NCBI GenBank assembly: GCA_049965615.1
Contig: JBMFWD010000022.1
Location: 1-51,030 of the forward strand
Direction of reading: 5' to 3'
DNA from: Acidobacterium sp049965615
GTDB taxonomy: Bacteria > Acidobacteriota > Terriglobia > Terriglobales > Acidobacteriaceae
Length of the DNA stretch: 51,030 nt
In this document: in pieces, positions 1 through 9,889 of the stretch
Layout: each line of letters opens with the position of its first letter
How positions within the stretch are numbered: the first letter of the stretch is position 1
The notes under the pieces: model-generated
What the model saw: the letters and a program-made list of their open reading frames with translations, nothing else
Told to the model about the DNA's origin: nothing
Database searches by the model: none
Translations under genes and position numbers: made by a program

Positions 1-6
1 AATTGC

Positions 7-75
7 TGCCCACATCAGAGCGTTTTCGGTGCCCACATCCACTGGAATCACCTGCCCACATGGACCGGAATCCGC
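7..75. repeat. three tandem 23-bp repeats, each starting TGCCCACAT
   Basis: The 9-mer TGCCCACAT begins at 7, 30 and 53, a strict 23-bp period. Units two and three also share a CTGGAATC/CCGGAATC segment (43-50 and 65-72). Multiple spaced copies of a short motif are typical of transposase-binding ends, for example in IS21-family elements, or of iterons. No transposase is inside the window, so the assignment to an element end is a guess; the repeat itself is plain in the sequence. Confidence 0.7.
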
Positions 76-86
76 AGGGATTCCGG
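65..86. other. perfect 9-bp hairpin downstream of the ParA gene
   Basis: CCGGAATCC (65-73) and GGATTCCGG (78-86) are perfect inverted repeats around a GCAG loop. The left arm is part of the third 23-bp repeat. There is no T-tract on either side, so it is not a standard intrinsic terminator. It lies about 90 bp beyond the stop codon of the ParA-like gene on the minus strand. Confidence 0.55.
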
Positions 87-174
87 CAACCCGTTAAACA
101 AACCCTGTTCTCAGAGACAACATTGCTTCTTCGGCTCCAAATACTTAGCGTGAAGGTTTGAAGGCCAGTACAAC

Positions 175-1182
175 TCAGGCTAACGGCCGGCTTGACTGGA
201 GTACCGTGGCTACGGCGTGAAGAATCTTGGTAGAGAGATTCTTAAAGTCTCCGTAGCAGTCCCGCACCGCGGCCGCGTGTGCGCCAATTGCGCCATCGGC
301 GGGTTTCAGCAGAAAAATGGGTTTATGAGACTCCATTGCCATTGGCATAAGGCTGCGGTAGTGTTTCAGCGTGGCTAAACAATGCGGGTCCCGTTCAACA
401 GTGCTTTCCCCCGCTATTGAGTCCGCCATCACTGACTTTCGATATTCAGCCGGAATCTTATCCATCCATCTTTGGTATGCCTTGACCGGGCGATCAACGC
501 GGGTCGCATGTTGCATGACGACGTAACCCACTGGCCGCATATTTCCAGAGGGCAGCAAGAGGTCGGGATCAGGATTTTTGGTTTTCAGTTCTTGCCAAGT
601 GCTCCGCCACGACTTCAGGCTGGGTCCCAGATTGCGTAGACCTTGGAGTGAAAAGAGATCAGAACCCAGAGGGACCACGACAAAGTCGGATGCGATAAGA
701 GCAGCACGATTGATTGCGCCCAAGTTTGGCCCCACATCGATCAGAGCAATGTCTGCTCCAGTCCTGGTACCGGCACGGAGAATTGCGCGATAGAAGGCAG
801 TCATTGTTCGAAATGATGCTTCATCGCTGTTGTGGCATTTCAACCAAGCATCTGAGAGCCTGTCTTCAAAGGTGGATAGGGTAAGATCCCCGACCATCAG
901 ACCCAGATTCGGGAGAATCGACTCTATATGCGGCTCAGAGATGTCGCCTGTTCCTCGACGGATCGGCTCAGTGATTCCGTCTATGGTGAGGGGGTGCCGA
1001 CCATTGGGCCACAACTCCTCGAGGCGATCCTCATCAAGAAACATACTGGTGAGATTCGCCTGAGGGTCAAGATCGACGGCGATCAACTTCCGTCCGAGTT
1101 CGGCAAACATCCACGACAAGTGGTAAACCAGCGAGGTTTTGCCCACTCCGCCTTTGTTATTGAAGAAAGCAATCGTAATCAT
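175..1182 (-). CDS. ParA/MinD-type P-loop ATPase
   Basis: Cytoplasmic deviant-Walker ATPase of about 335 residues. The N-terminus carries the deviant Walker A motif FNNKGGVGKTS, followed by the VDLDPQANLT motif and the IALIDVGPNLG Walker B region (about residue 150). This is the AAA_31/ParA fold that dimerises on DNA or membranes. No ParB gene or parS-like site is visible, so plasmid or chromosome partition is not implied. The chosen ATG at 1180-1182 overlaps the TGA of the upstream AlbA_2 gene as ATGA; another in-frame ATG lies 12 bp upstream (1192-1194). It is the last gene of a coupled thrS - AlbA_2 - ParA series. Bases look less G-rich here than in the neighbouring genes, which may indicate acquisition. 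The family call is firm; the role is unknown. Confidence 0.88.
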   Translation of the reverse strand: MITIAFFNNKGGVGKTSLVYHLSWMFAELGRKLIAVDLDPQANLTSMFLDEDRLEELWPNGRHPLTIDGITEPIRRGTGDISEPHIESILPNLGLMVGDLTLSTFEDRLSDAWLKCHNSDEASFRTMTAFYRAILRAGTRTGADIALIDVGPNLGAINRAALIASDFVVVPLGSDLFSLQGLRNLGPSLKSWRSTWQELKTKNPDPDLLLPSGNMRPVGYVVMQHATRVDRPVKAYQRWMDKIPAEYRKSVMADSIAGESTVERDPHCLATLKHYRSLMPMAMESHKPIFLLKPADGAIGAHAAAVRDCYGDFKNLSTKILHAVATVLQSSRPLA

Positions 1183-2363
1183 CTTTTCGCCCATACCGTT
1201 ACACCAACGTAATTTGGATCGAATGAGAACTCTGGCTCACGATTACCATTCCTTGCCAGCGCTTCCTTTGCTCGGATGACACCTCGTCCGAATCGATTCA
1301 CGAACCCGAGGGTTTTCATGGCTTCAGCAATGATCGGGTTGCGATAACTATTCTGCTGAGGAAAGTTTTGGGGAGATGCCTCACCATAAAGCCCTCCTGG
1401 ATTTTGGATCTCCACATGGTCATCAAACCAGTAGAAGCGGGTCGGCGCCGTCGATTCATAGGATCGGTGGAGGACTGCATTCATCAAGAACTCACGCAGG
1501 GCTAATTCTGGATAGCTGATGATTGCTTCTTCCTGCAGGGTGGAAACTTCAGAAGGTTTCTGGTCTACATGAATCTTGAGCAACATCTCCAACTCCCTCA
1601 GTAACGTGAGGAGATCTCCCGAGATCGCCCGCTCCGTCAGTATTTCGCCGCTAAGAGTTGCGCCCTGAACACGTAAAAATTGAACGTAGGCTCCTGGCAG
1701 ATACTGTAAAGGGTTTTTTCCGAAGAGCAGTATCCCTGCGTTCGTGGGGCACTTACTCTTCTGATCAAAAAACCGCAGGGATGCAAGCTGATGTTCTATG
1801 CTCCTGTGGTTCTCTTGAACGATCTCTGGCGCGACCGCTTGCGTGAGATAGTTTGAGCGGAACAAATCGATTGAAAGATCATCTATCGAGCTGTCCCGGG
1901 CAGGTCGCGCGTCGAAGGTGCGCGCATGTGTCGCCCGACGCTCGGTGAGAATTCTCTCTTCCTGGTCGGTTGCGATACCCTTGCGAGGCCCAATGCGGAT
2001 ACAAATCTGACCTTTATATCTCACCGGTGGTAAGTCAGACGGGATGACTTCCACTACCGCAATGTCTCCTTCGAGAAATGAGAAGTGCGTGACATTCATC
2101 ACCGGGGTCGGGAGAATGTTGCCGCTGTCACGCAAAGAGGCCAGCGTGAGCAGCAACTCATCGCTTACCCTGAGTCCACTCAAGTTTCCATCATCTTTGA
2201 CGCCGATGAGAAGGTAACCAGGAGTGCCATAACCGGGGAGATCATTGCTAAAGGCCGTAACGGCCTTCGCAAACTTATCCGTGTCCTTTGTAGCCGTCGT
2301 CCGTTCGACGCGATCAGATTCTAAATCGCGGCTCAGCCTGAGCGCTTCATGTTGGTCAATCAC
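1179..2363 (-). CDS. AlbA_2 (Schlafen-type) domain protein with C-terminal GHKL-type ATPase region
   Basis: 394 residues. The N-terminal part (about 15-140) fits the AlbA_2 domain, with the core PGYLLIGVKDDGNLSGL and the segment PPVRYKGQICIRIGPR. The C-terminal half carries the HATPase-like block ALREFLMNAVLHRSY, FYWFDDHVEIQNPGGLYG and RNPIIAEAMKTLGFVNRFGRG seen in proteins often mislabelled as RecG-like helicases or transcriptional regulators. No helicase motifs are present. The start is GTG at 2361-2363, overlapping the thrS TGA as GTGA, so translation is probably coupled to thrS. Its own stop overlaps the ParA start. Related proteins are nucleic-acid-binding regulators or defence-associated factors; which applies here cannot be read from sequence. 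Confidence 0.85.
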   Translation of the reverse strand: MIDQHEALRLSRDLESDRVERTTATKDTDKFAKAVTAFSNDLPGYGTPGYLLIGVKDDGNLSGLRVSDELLLTLASLRDSGNILPTPVMNVTHFSFLEGDIAVVEVIPSDLPPVRYKGQICIRIGPRKGIATDQEERILTERRATHARTFDARPARDSSIDDLSIDLFRSNYLTQAVAPEIVQENHRSIEHQLASLRFFDQKSKCPTNAGILLFGKNPLQYLPGAYVQFLRVQGATLSGEILTERAISGDLLTLLRELEMLLKIHVDQKPSEVSTLQEEAIISYPELALREFLMNAVLHRSYESTAPTRFYWFDDHVEIQNPGGLYGEASPQNFPQQNSYRNPIIAEAMKTLGFVNRFGRGVIRAKEALARNGNREPEFSFDPNYVGVTVWAKR

Positions 2364-4402
2364 AAGTCCCCCGATTTCTCGGAGACCAGGGTGGTGGCTT
2401 TGGTGATGAAGTCTACTAATGGCATGCTGCCCTGGTCGCCTTTGCCCCTGGTGCGGACGCTTACTGCGTTTGCCTCTGCCTCTTTGTCTCCCATGATGAG
2501 GACGTAGGGGATCTTTTGCATGGTGAGGTCGCGGATTTTGGCGTTCATCTTTTCGTTGCGGGCGTCCAGTTCTACGCGGAAGCCGGCCTTTTGTAACTGT
2601 GACTGTACTTTTTGGGCGTATTCGAGGTGGCGCTCGCTGATGGGGACCAATCCGATTTGGGTGGGGGCGAGCCAGAGGGGGAAGGCTCCGGCGTAGTGCT
2701 CGATGAGGACTCCGAAGAAGCGCTCGACGGAGCCGAAGAGTGCGCGGTGGACCATGACGGGCTGGTGGCGGGAGCCGTCTTCGCCCACGTATTCGAGTTC
2801 GAAGCGGGCGGGCAGGTTGAAGTCAAATTGAACCGTTGACAGTTGCCAGAGACGGCCGAGGACGTCGACGAGCTTGATGTCGATTTTGGGGCCGTAAAAG
2901 GCGGCTTCACCGGGGATGGTTTTGTAGGAGATGTTTTTGCGCTGGAGGGCTTTTTCGAGCGAGCGGATGGCGAGGTTCCAGTGTTCTCCCGAGCCGGCGT
3001 AGTTGGCGTGGTCGTTGGGGTCCCAGGTGGAGAGTTCGACCTGAAACTCGGTAAAGCCGAAGGTGGTGAGGACGGATTGCGCGAAGTCGATGCAGGCGAC
3101 GACTTCGTCTTCGATCTGTTCGGGGGTGCAGAAGATGTGGGCGTCGTCCTGGGTGAAGCCGCGGACGCGGAGGAGTCCGTGCATGGTTCCGGAGCGCTCG
3201 TAGCGGTATACGTTGCCGAGTTCGGCGTAGCGGACGGGGAGGTCGCGGTAGCTGCGCGGCTGGGACTTATAGATGAGGATGTGTCCAGGGCAGTTCATGG
3301 GCTTGAGCTGGTACTCGGCGTCGTCGAGCACCATGGGCGTGAACATGTTCTCGGAGTAGTAGCCGGCGTGGCCGCTGGTTTGCCAGAGCTGGAGGCGCAT
3401 GGCGTGGGGGGTGAAGACCATATCGTAACCGCGGCGGATACATTCTTCGCGCATCCAGTCTTCCATGATCTTGCGGATCATGGCGCCTTTGGGATGCCAG
3501 AAGACGAGCCCCGGGCCGGCGAGTTCCTGAATGGAGAAGAGGTCGAGCTGTTTGCCAAGGACGCGGTGGTCGCGGCGGGCGATTTCTTCGAGGCGCTCGA
3601 AGTGGGCGTCCATGTCTTTTTTGGAGAAGAAGGCGGTGCCGTAGAGGCGCTGGAGCTGGGGATTTTTCTCGTCGCCGAGCCAGTAGGCGCCGGCGAGGTT
3701 GGTGAGGCGGAAGGCCTTGATGCGGCTGGTGGAGGGGACGTGGGGGCCGCGGCAGAAGTCGACGAAGTTGCCGTTGCGGTAGAGGGAGACGGATTCGCCG
3801 GGCTGGGTGAAGCGCTCGACGAAGTGGACCTTCATGAAGTCGTTGCCGGCGCGGAATTCTGCGAGGGCCTGCTCGCGGGGTTCGAATTCGCGGACGAATT
3901 TTTCGTCGCGGGCGGCGATCTCTGCCATGCGGCCTTCGATGAGCTTGAGGTCTTCGGGAGTGAAGGGCGTCGGGCGGTAGAAGTCGTAAAAGAAGCCCTG
4001 GTCGGTGGCGGGGCCGTGGCCGAGTTTGGTCTCAGGGAATAGCTCGAGGACGGCAGTGGCCATGAGGTGCGCGGCGGAGTGGCGCAGGACCTGGAGGGCT
4101 TCGGGGTCGCGGTCGGTGAGGAGCGCGAGGTGGACGTCTTCGGTGAGCGGGGTGGAGAGATCGACGAGGCGCGGCGCGGATGGGTCGGCAGCGGAGTACA
4201 TGGCGGCCTCGGAGGCTTCCTTGCCTTCGGGCGCGGAGCTGGTGGCGACGGGCGCGGCGTTGGCGGCGGTGATGCGGGCGACGACGGCGGCCTGGGCGAG
4301 GCGCGGGGAGATGCTCTCGGCTACCTGATACGGCGTGGTTCCGGTGGGGAAGGTTTTGATGGCGCCGTCAGGGAGGGTAATCTTAATTTCTTGAGCAGTC
4401 AT
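2360..4402 (-). CDS. thrS: threonyl-tRNA synthetase
   Basis: Class II synthetase that charges tRNA-Thr, about 680 residues. In order: TGS domain (KITLPDGAIKTFPTGTTP), editing domain with HSAAHLMATAV and the later Zn-type motif, catalytic core with MNCPGHILIY and RYERSGTMHGLLRVRGFTQDD, and an anticodon-binding domain at the C-terminus (IGLVPISERHLEYAQ onward). An Ala/Ser-rich segment of about 40 residues interrupts the link between TGS and editing domains. The ATG at 4400-4402 gives the standard N-terminus MTAQEIKITL; reading further upstream would overlap the divergent TspO gene and add unrelated sequence. It heads a minus-strand series in which the next two genes overlap one another by 4 bp. 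Confidence 0.97.
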   Translation of the reverse strand: MTAQEIKITLPDGAIKTFPTGTTPYQVAESISPRLAQAAVVARITAANAAPVATSSAPEGKEASEAAMYSAADPSAPRLVDLSTPLTEDVHLALLTDRDPEALQVLRHSAAHLMATAVLELFPETKLGHGPATDQGFFYDFYRPTPFTPEDLKLIEGRMAEIAARDEKFVREFEPREQALAEFRAGNDFMKVHFVERFTQPGESVSLYRNGNFVDFCRGPHVPSTSRIKAFRLTNLAGAYWLGDEKNPQLQRLYGTAFFSKKDMDAHFERLEEIARRDHRVLGKQLDLFSIQELAGPGLVFWHPKGAMIRKIMEDWMREECIRRGYDMVFTPHAMRLQLWQTSGHAGYYSENMFTPMVLDDAEYQLKPMNCPGHILIYKSQPRSYRDLPVRYAELGNVYRYERSGTMHGLLRVRGFTQDDAHIFCTPEQIEDEVVACIDFAQSVLTTFGFTEFQVELSTWDPNDHANYAGSGEHWNLAIRSLEKALQRKNISYKTIPGEAAFYGPKIDIKLVDVLGRLWQLSTVQFDFNLPARFELEYVGEDGSRHQPVMVHRALFGSVERFFGVLIEHYAGAFPLWLAPTQIGLVPISERHLEYAQKVQSQLQKAGFRVELDARNEKMNAKIRDLTMQKIPYVLIMGDKEAEANAVSVRTRGKGDQGSMPLVDFITKATTLVSEKSGDL

Positions 4403-4480
4403 GGTTTTCCATCTAAGGATAATGGGTGGGAGCGCCGGGACGGAAGCGGCGGGCGCGAGTTGGCGCAGAAAGGAGCGGAT

Positions 4481-4978
4481 ATGGAACAGAGCACGAGGCT
4501 GAAGTGGAGGGCACTGCTTGTGTGGCTGGTGGTGTGCTATGCGGTTTCGGCCGTGGGCGGGTTGGTGACGGCGCATGCAGTGGCGACGTGGTACCAGGGG
4601 CTGACGAAGGCGGCGCTGAATCCGCCGGACTGGGTGTTTGGGCCGGTGTGGACGGCGCTGTATGGGCTGATGGCGGTCGCGGCGTGGCTGGTGTGGGCGG
4701 GTCCGAAGACGGTGGCGAGGCGGCAGGCGATTTTGTGGTTCTGCGTGCAGCTGGCGGTGAATTTGATGTGGAGCTTTGTGTTTTTTGGGGCGCGGATGCT
4801 GGGGCTGGCGGTGGTGGACATTGCGCTGCTGTGGGTGCTGATTGCGGTGACGATGTGGTTTTTCTTCCGGCTCAGGCGGGCGGCGGGTTGGCTGCTGGTT
4901 CCTTATTTGGCGTGGGTGACGTTTGCGGGGTATTTGAACTGGGCGGTGTGGGTGCTGAATCCTGGATTTGGGAAGTAG
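4481..4978 (+). CDS. TspO/MBR family membrane protein
   Basis: Tryptophan-rich sensory/translocator protein of 165 residues with five predicted membrane segments, the usual TspO length. Diagnostic features are NPPDWVFGPVWTALYGLMAVAAWLVW near the second helix (quoted in parts: NPPDWVFGPVWT, ALYGLM), QLAVNLMWSFVFF in the third and YLAWVTFAGYLNWAVWVLN in the last. TspO proteins bind porphyrins and cholesterol-like ligands and take part in stress signalling. The ATG at 4481 has an AAAGGAG ribosome site at 4469-4475. It is divergent from thrS, with 78 bp between starts, and converges on alr, whose stop is 12 bp away. Confidence 0.93.
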   Translation: MEQSTRLKWRALLVWLVVCYAVSAVGGLVTAHAVATWYQGLTKAALNPPDWVFGPVWTALYGLMAVAAWLVWAGPKTVARRQAILWFCVQLAVNLMWSFVFFGARMLGLAVVDIALLWVLIAVTMWFFFRLRRAAGWLLVPYLAWVTFAGYLNWAVWVLNPGFGK

Positions 4979-4990
4979 GGGATTACGGCG

Positions 4991-6283
4991 CTAGTCGGCG
5001 GGGATGCGCGGGACGCGGGCGGCGATGCTGGTGAGGATTTCCCAGGGGATGGTGTGGCAGAGGGTGGCGAGGTCTTCGGCGGTGATGCGGGCTGGGGGCT
5101 GGCCCGGTAGATTTTGTTCGCCGAGGAGGACGGCTTCGTCGCCGATGGCGGCATCGGGGATGTGGGTGACGTCGAGGATGGTGTGGTCCATGGAGATGCG
5201 GCCGGCGATGGGTGCGCGTTGGCCTTGAATGAGCGCGTGGCCCTGGTTGGAGAGTTGGCGGGAGAGGCCGTCGGCGTAGCCGAGGGGCAGGAGGGCGAGG
5301 CGCGTGGGGCGGGTGGCGCGGAAGGTGGCGTTGTATCCGGCAGATTCTCCGGGGGCGATTTTGCGGAGGGAGACGATGCGGGATTTGAGGGCCAGGACGG
5401 GTTGGAGGGTGGGGGAAGAAACCGCAGATTCCTCCGCTACGGAATCGCTATGCGATTCCTTCGGTCGGAATGACAAATCTTTTTTGGGGGAAGATGAGAA
5501 ATCGTCGGTCGTGTCTTTGCTGGTGGATGGAGTGGTGGCGGGTTGGTAGCCGTAGAGGGCGAGTCCTGGGCGGAGCATGAGTTGGGCCTGGTGGCGGATG
5601 GCGAGCGTGCGGAGGGCGGGAAGGCCGAGGCCGGTGAGGAGTGTGGTGGAGTTTCCGGCGTGGAGGAATTGGGGGTGGAGGCCGGCGGCGGAGATTGTAT
5701 CCAATACGGTTGCGAATCGGCGGATTTGGGTTTGCGTGGTGGGGGAATCGAGCTCGTCGGGAGCGAAGAAGTGGGTCATGACGGCTTCGAGGCGGAGCTG
5801 GGGTGTGCCTTTGAGGATCTGAAGGAGTGGCGCGAGATGTGTGCCGGGCGCGACGCCCTGGCGGCACATGCCAGTGTCGATTTCGAGATGGATGGGGACG
5901 GACTGGGGCGGGCGGCTGGCGCGGCGGGCGGCGTCGGCGAGGAGTTCGAGATGGAACTGTTCCCAGACGACGGGGGTGAGGCGGTGGGCGAGGATGGCGT
6001 CTGCCTCGTTGTGCCAGAGGCCGGAGAGGACGAGGATGTGGGGGGATGGGCAGAGAGCGCGGACGGCGATGGCTTCTTCGACGGAGGTGACACAGAGCCA
6101 TTGGGCGCCTTCGGCGGCAAGCCAGGGGGCGCAGAGTGCGACGGAGTGGCCGTAGGCATCGGCCTTGACGACGGGGATGAGGGTGATGGACGGGCCAGCG
6201 AGCGCGCAGAGGGCGCGGTAGTTGTGGAGCAGGCGGGAGCGGGAGATTTCTGCCCAGACGGGACGGGTGTTGAGGGGTGGCAC
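4991..6283 (-). CDS. alr: alanine racemase with an in-frame insertion
   Basis: PLP enzyme interconverting L- and D-alanine for peptidoglycan. The PLP lysine is K40 in VVKADAYGHS; the barrel ends with the RPGLALYGY motif, and the C-terminal domain has LPLGYADGLSR and GRISMDHTILDVT. At 430 residues it is longer than the usual 360-380 because of a Ser/Thr/Asp-rich, low-complexity segment (about residues 249-292, 5408-5539) between LYGYQP and LQPVLALKSRI, the junction of barrel and C-terminal domain. That segment is encoded by a palindromic repeat element (see 5421-5479). The catalytic residues are intact, so the enzyme is probably active. It is divergent from the thioesterase gene. Confidence 0.95.
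   Translation of the reverse strand: MPPLNTRPVWAEISRSRLLHNYRALCALAGPSITLIPVVKADAYGHSVALCAPWLAAEGAQWLCVTSVEEAIAVRALCPSPHILVLSGLWHNEADAILAHRLTPVVWEQFHLELLADAARRASRPPQSVPIHLEIDTGMCRQGVAPGTHLAPLLQILKGTPQLRLEAVMTHFFAPDELDSPTTQTQIRRFATVLDTISAAGLHPQFLHAGNSTTLLTGLGLPALRTLAIRHQAQLMLRPGLALYGYQPATTPSTSKDTTDDFSSSPKKDLSFRPKESHSDSVAEESAVSSPTLQPVLALKSRIVSLRKIAPGESAGYNATFRATRPTRLALLPLGYADGLSRQLSNQGHALIQGQRAPIAGRISMDHTILDVTHIPDAAIGDEAVLLGEQNLPGQPPARITAEDLATLCHTIPWEILTSIAARVPRIPAD
5421..5479. repeat. palindromic dispersed repeat inside alr
   Basis: Starts with GCAGATTCC (5424-5432), contains the perfect palindrome GGAATCGC-TAT-GCGATTCC (5441-5459) and ends with GGAATGACAA (5467-5476). A second copy with the same first and last motifs lies at 34649-34683 in non-coding DNA. 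The insert stays in frame and adds a flexible segment to alanine racemase. It resembles the small REP-like repeats of acidobacterial genomes, as far as I remember them. Confidence 0.6.
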
Positions 6284-6389
6284 GTCTCTATTGTCACTTA
6301 TGCGCGGGAGTTGTGAGCGGGGATGTTGGGATGGTGCGTGATCCGGTGTGCTGCTGGTGTGAGGGGTGCGGGGTTAGACTGTGTGGGTT

Positions 6390-6848
6390 ATGGCGATTCA
6401 GGATTCTTACCCGGAAAATCTGGCGTATTGCTACGGCTGTGGGCGGTTGAACGAGCATGGGCATCACATTCGCACGGAGTGGGATGGGGATGAGACGGTG
6501 TCAGTGTTTACTCCGGAGCCGTGGCACATTGCGTTGCCGGGGTTTGTGTATGGGGGCGTGATTGCTTCGCTGGTGGATTGCCACTCGACGGGTACGGCTG
6601 CTGCGGCGGCATACCGGGCGGCGGGGCGTGAGCCGGGGAGCGAGCCGGCGTTTCGTTTTGTGACGGGGTCACTGCATGTGGATTATCTGAAGCCGACTCC
6701 GCTGGGGGTTCCGCTGACGGTGCGGGGGCGGGTGAAGGAGATGAAGGGGCGGAAGGTGGTGGTGGAGTCGACGGTGTATGCGGAGGGCGTGGCTACGGCT
6801 CGGGGCGAGGTGGTGGCGGTGCAGATGCCGGAGGGGTTTGGGGGGTGA
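6390..6848 (+). CDS. PaaI-family hotdog thioesterase
   Basis: About 152 residues with a single hotdog (4HBT) fold. The N-terminal CYGCGRLNEHGHHI is typical of the PaaI-like subgroup, followed by GGVIASLVDCHSTGTAAAAA with the conserved Asp/His region of the hot-dog helix, then FVTGSLHVDYLKPTPLG and the RGRVKEMKGRKVVVESTVY strands. Such enzymes hydrolyse acyl-CoA thioesters in the cytoplasm; substrate is not predictable. The ATG at 6390 is preferred; a GTG lies 9 bp upstream in frame, and neither has a clear ribosome site. It stands alone, divergent from alr. Confidence 0.85.
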   Translation: MAIQDSYPENLAYCYGCGRLNEHGHHIRTEWDGDETVSVFTPEPWHIALPGFVYGGVIASLVDCHSTGTAAAAAYRAAGREPGSEPAFRFVTGSLHVDYLKPTPLGVPLTVRGRVKEMKGRKVVVESTVYAEGVATARGEVVAVQMPEGFGG

Positions 6849-6947
6849 GGTTTGATTGTGGAGTGGTGGAGTGACTTGGGCTGGTGTGTTTATCGGGATG
6901 CATAGCTGATAAAAAGCCCGTTTCCCTGATCAAACGATGGAGGAGTT

Positions 6948-7451
6948 ATGCCGGGAACCTTGTATCAATATCTGGAAGAGGATCATGAGCGGCTGGACTC
7001 ATTGTTTCAACGCTCCGTCGCCATGCCCGGAGTGATTGATCCAGAACCATACCATGAATTCCGCAAAGGCCTTTTGCGGCATATCTCCATGGAAGAAAAG
7101 ATTGTATTACCCGCCATCGCCAGGTGGCAGGGCGGCAGGAAAGCAGCTTTGGCGGAACGGCTCCGACTTGACCACGGAGCCCTTGTTTCGCTCCTGGCCC
7201 CTCCACCAACGCCGTCCATCATGCTTACGATCCAGTCAATTCTTGAAGTTCACAACAGGCTGGAAGAGGAGAACGGCGGTTTATATCGATTGTTGGATGA
7301 CCTAGCCGGGATTGAAATGCAGGCCATGCTCACTCAACTCAAGGCCGCCCCAGCCGTTGCCGTGTTGCCCAACAATGACAAGCCAGAGGTTCTTGACGCG
7401 GCGAAGAAGGCAGTCGCAAGGGCCGGCCATGAATTTAAGGTGGTGTCATAG
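6948..7451 (+). CDS. hemerythrin HHE-domain protein
   Basis: 167-residue soluble four-helix protein with a likely di-iron site: H13 (EDHERLD), H36, H45 with E49/E50 (RHISMEEKIVLP), H76 (LDHGALV) and H102 with E106 (VHNRLEEENG). Bacterial relatives bind oxygen or nitric oxide or protect against nitrosative stress. The tail after residue 120 is Ala-rich and probably mobile. A strong GGAGGAG site at 6939-6945 precedes ATG 6948. Codon choice is more C-ending than in the G-ending neighbours. No operon partner is evident. Confidence 0.88.
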   Translation: MPGTLYQYLEEDHERLDSLFQRSVAMPGVIDPEPYHEFRKGLLRHISMEEKIVLPAIARWQGGRKAALAERLRLDHGALVSLLAPPPTPSIMLTIQSILEVHNRLEEENGGLYRLLDDLAGIEMQAMLTQLKAAPAVAVLPNNDKPEVLDAAKKAVARAGHEFKVVS

Positions 7452-7768
7452 CCTGCTCAGGGGCTTGCAGTCCATTCAACGGGATCGGGATTTACCCCTT
7501 GCAATCTTCTTCCCCTCGAGTTTCGGGAAGTATCCGACCCGGCCATCGGCGTTTGTATGATCGGGACCTCCAGTTTTAACAGATTCAACAGGCGTTCCTT
7601 GGGAACGTGTTGCATCTTTACATTGCCTCGCATTGCTATCCGAGCGCCTCTTCCTCAGGCTGCGCTCCGAGCAGGCTCTGGCTTGGTTCAGGATGAGGAG
7701 GTTTTGCGTGGAGAGCTTCTTGTTCCCCACCCAGGCGTGGCTTGGGTGGGCCACCACCGGATTTGTTT
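7452..7768. other. intergenic region with an inverted repeat
   Basis: About 317 bp between the hemerythrin gene and the end of recQ, with no convincing gene. A perfect 8-bp inverted repeat, CCCACCCA (7726-7733) and TGGGTGGG (7743-7750) around a 9-nt loop, lies just beyond recQ on the minus strand. It lacks a T-tract, so it may be a dispersed repeat or a weak, possibly bidirectional stop. Confidence 0.5.
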
Positions 7769-9823
<2,055 letters not shown>

Positions 9824-9889
9824 GGGGCCTGCTTCATGGTGACACGTTGGGCGGAGGGGCTGGAAGTGCGTCGGCTGTGTGGTGCAGAA

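Noticed and set aside
175..1182. ParA gene as a plasmid-partition locus
   Set aside because: No ParB, no parS-like sites and no replication initiator nearby; the neighbour is thrS.
2843..4042. Long open frame of about 400 codons on the plus strand
   Set aside because: It is antisense to thrS, has no protein-like motifs and arises from the G-ending codon bias; thrS is unmistakable.
4067..4480. N-terminal extension of the TspO protein
   Set aside because: The upstream part of the frame is antisense to thrS; the real ATG at 4481 has a strong ribosome site.
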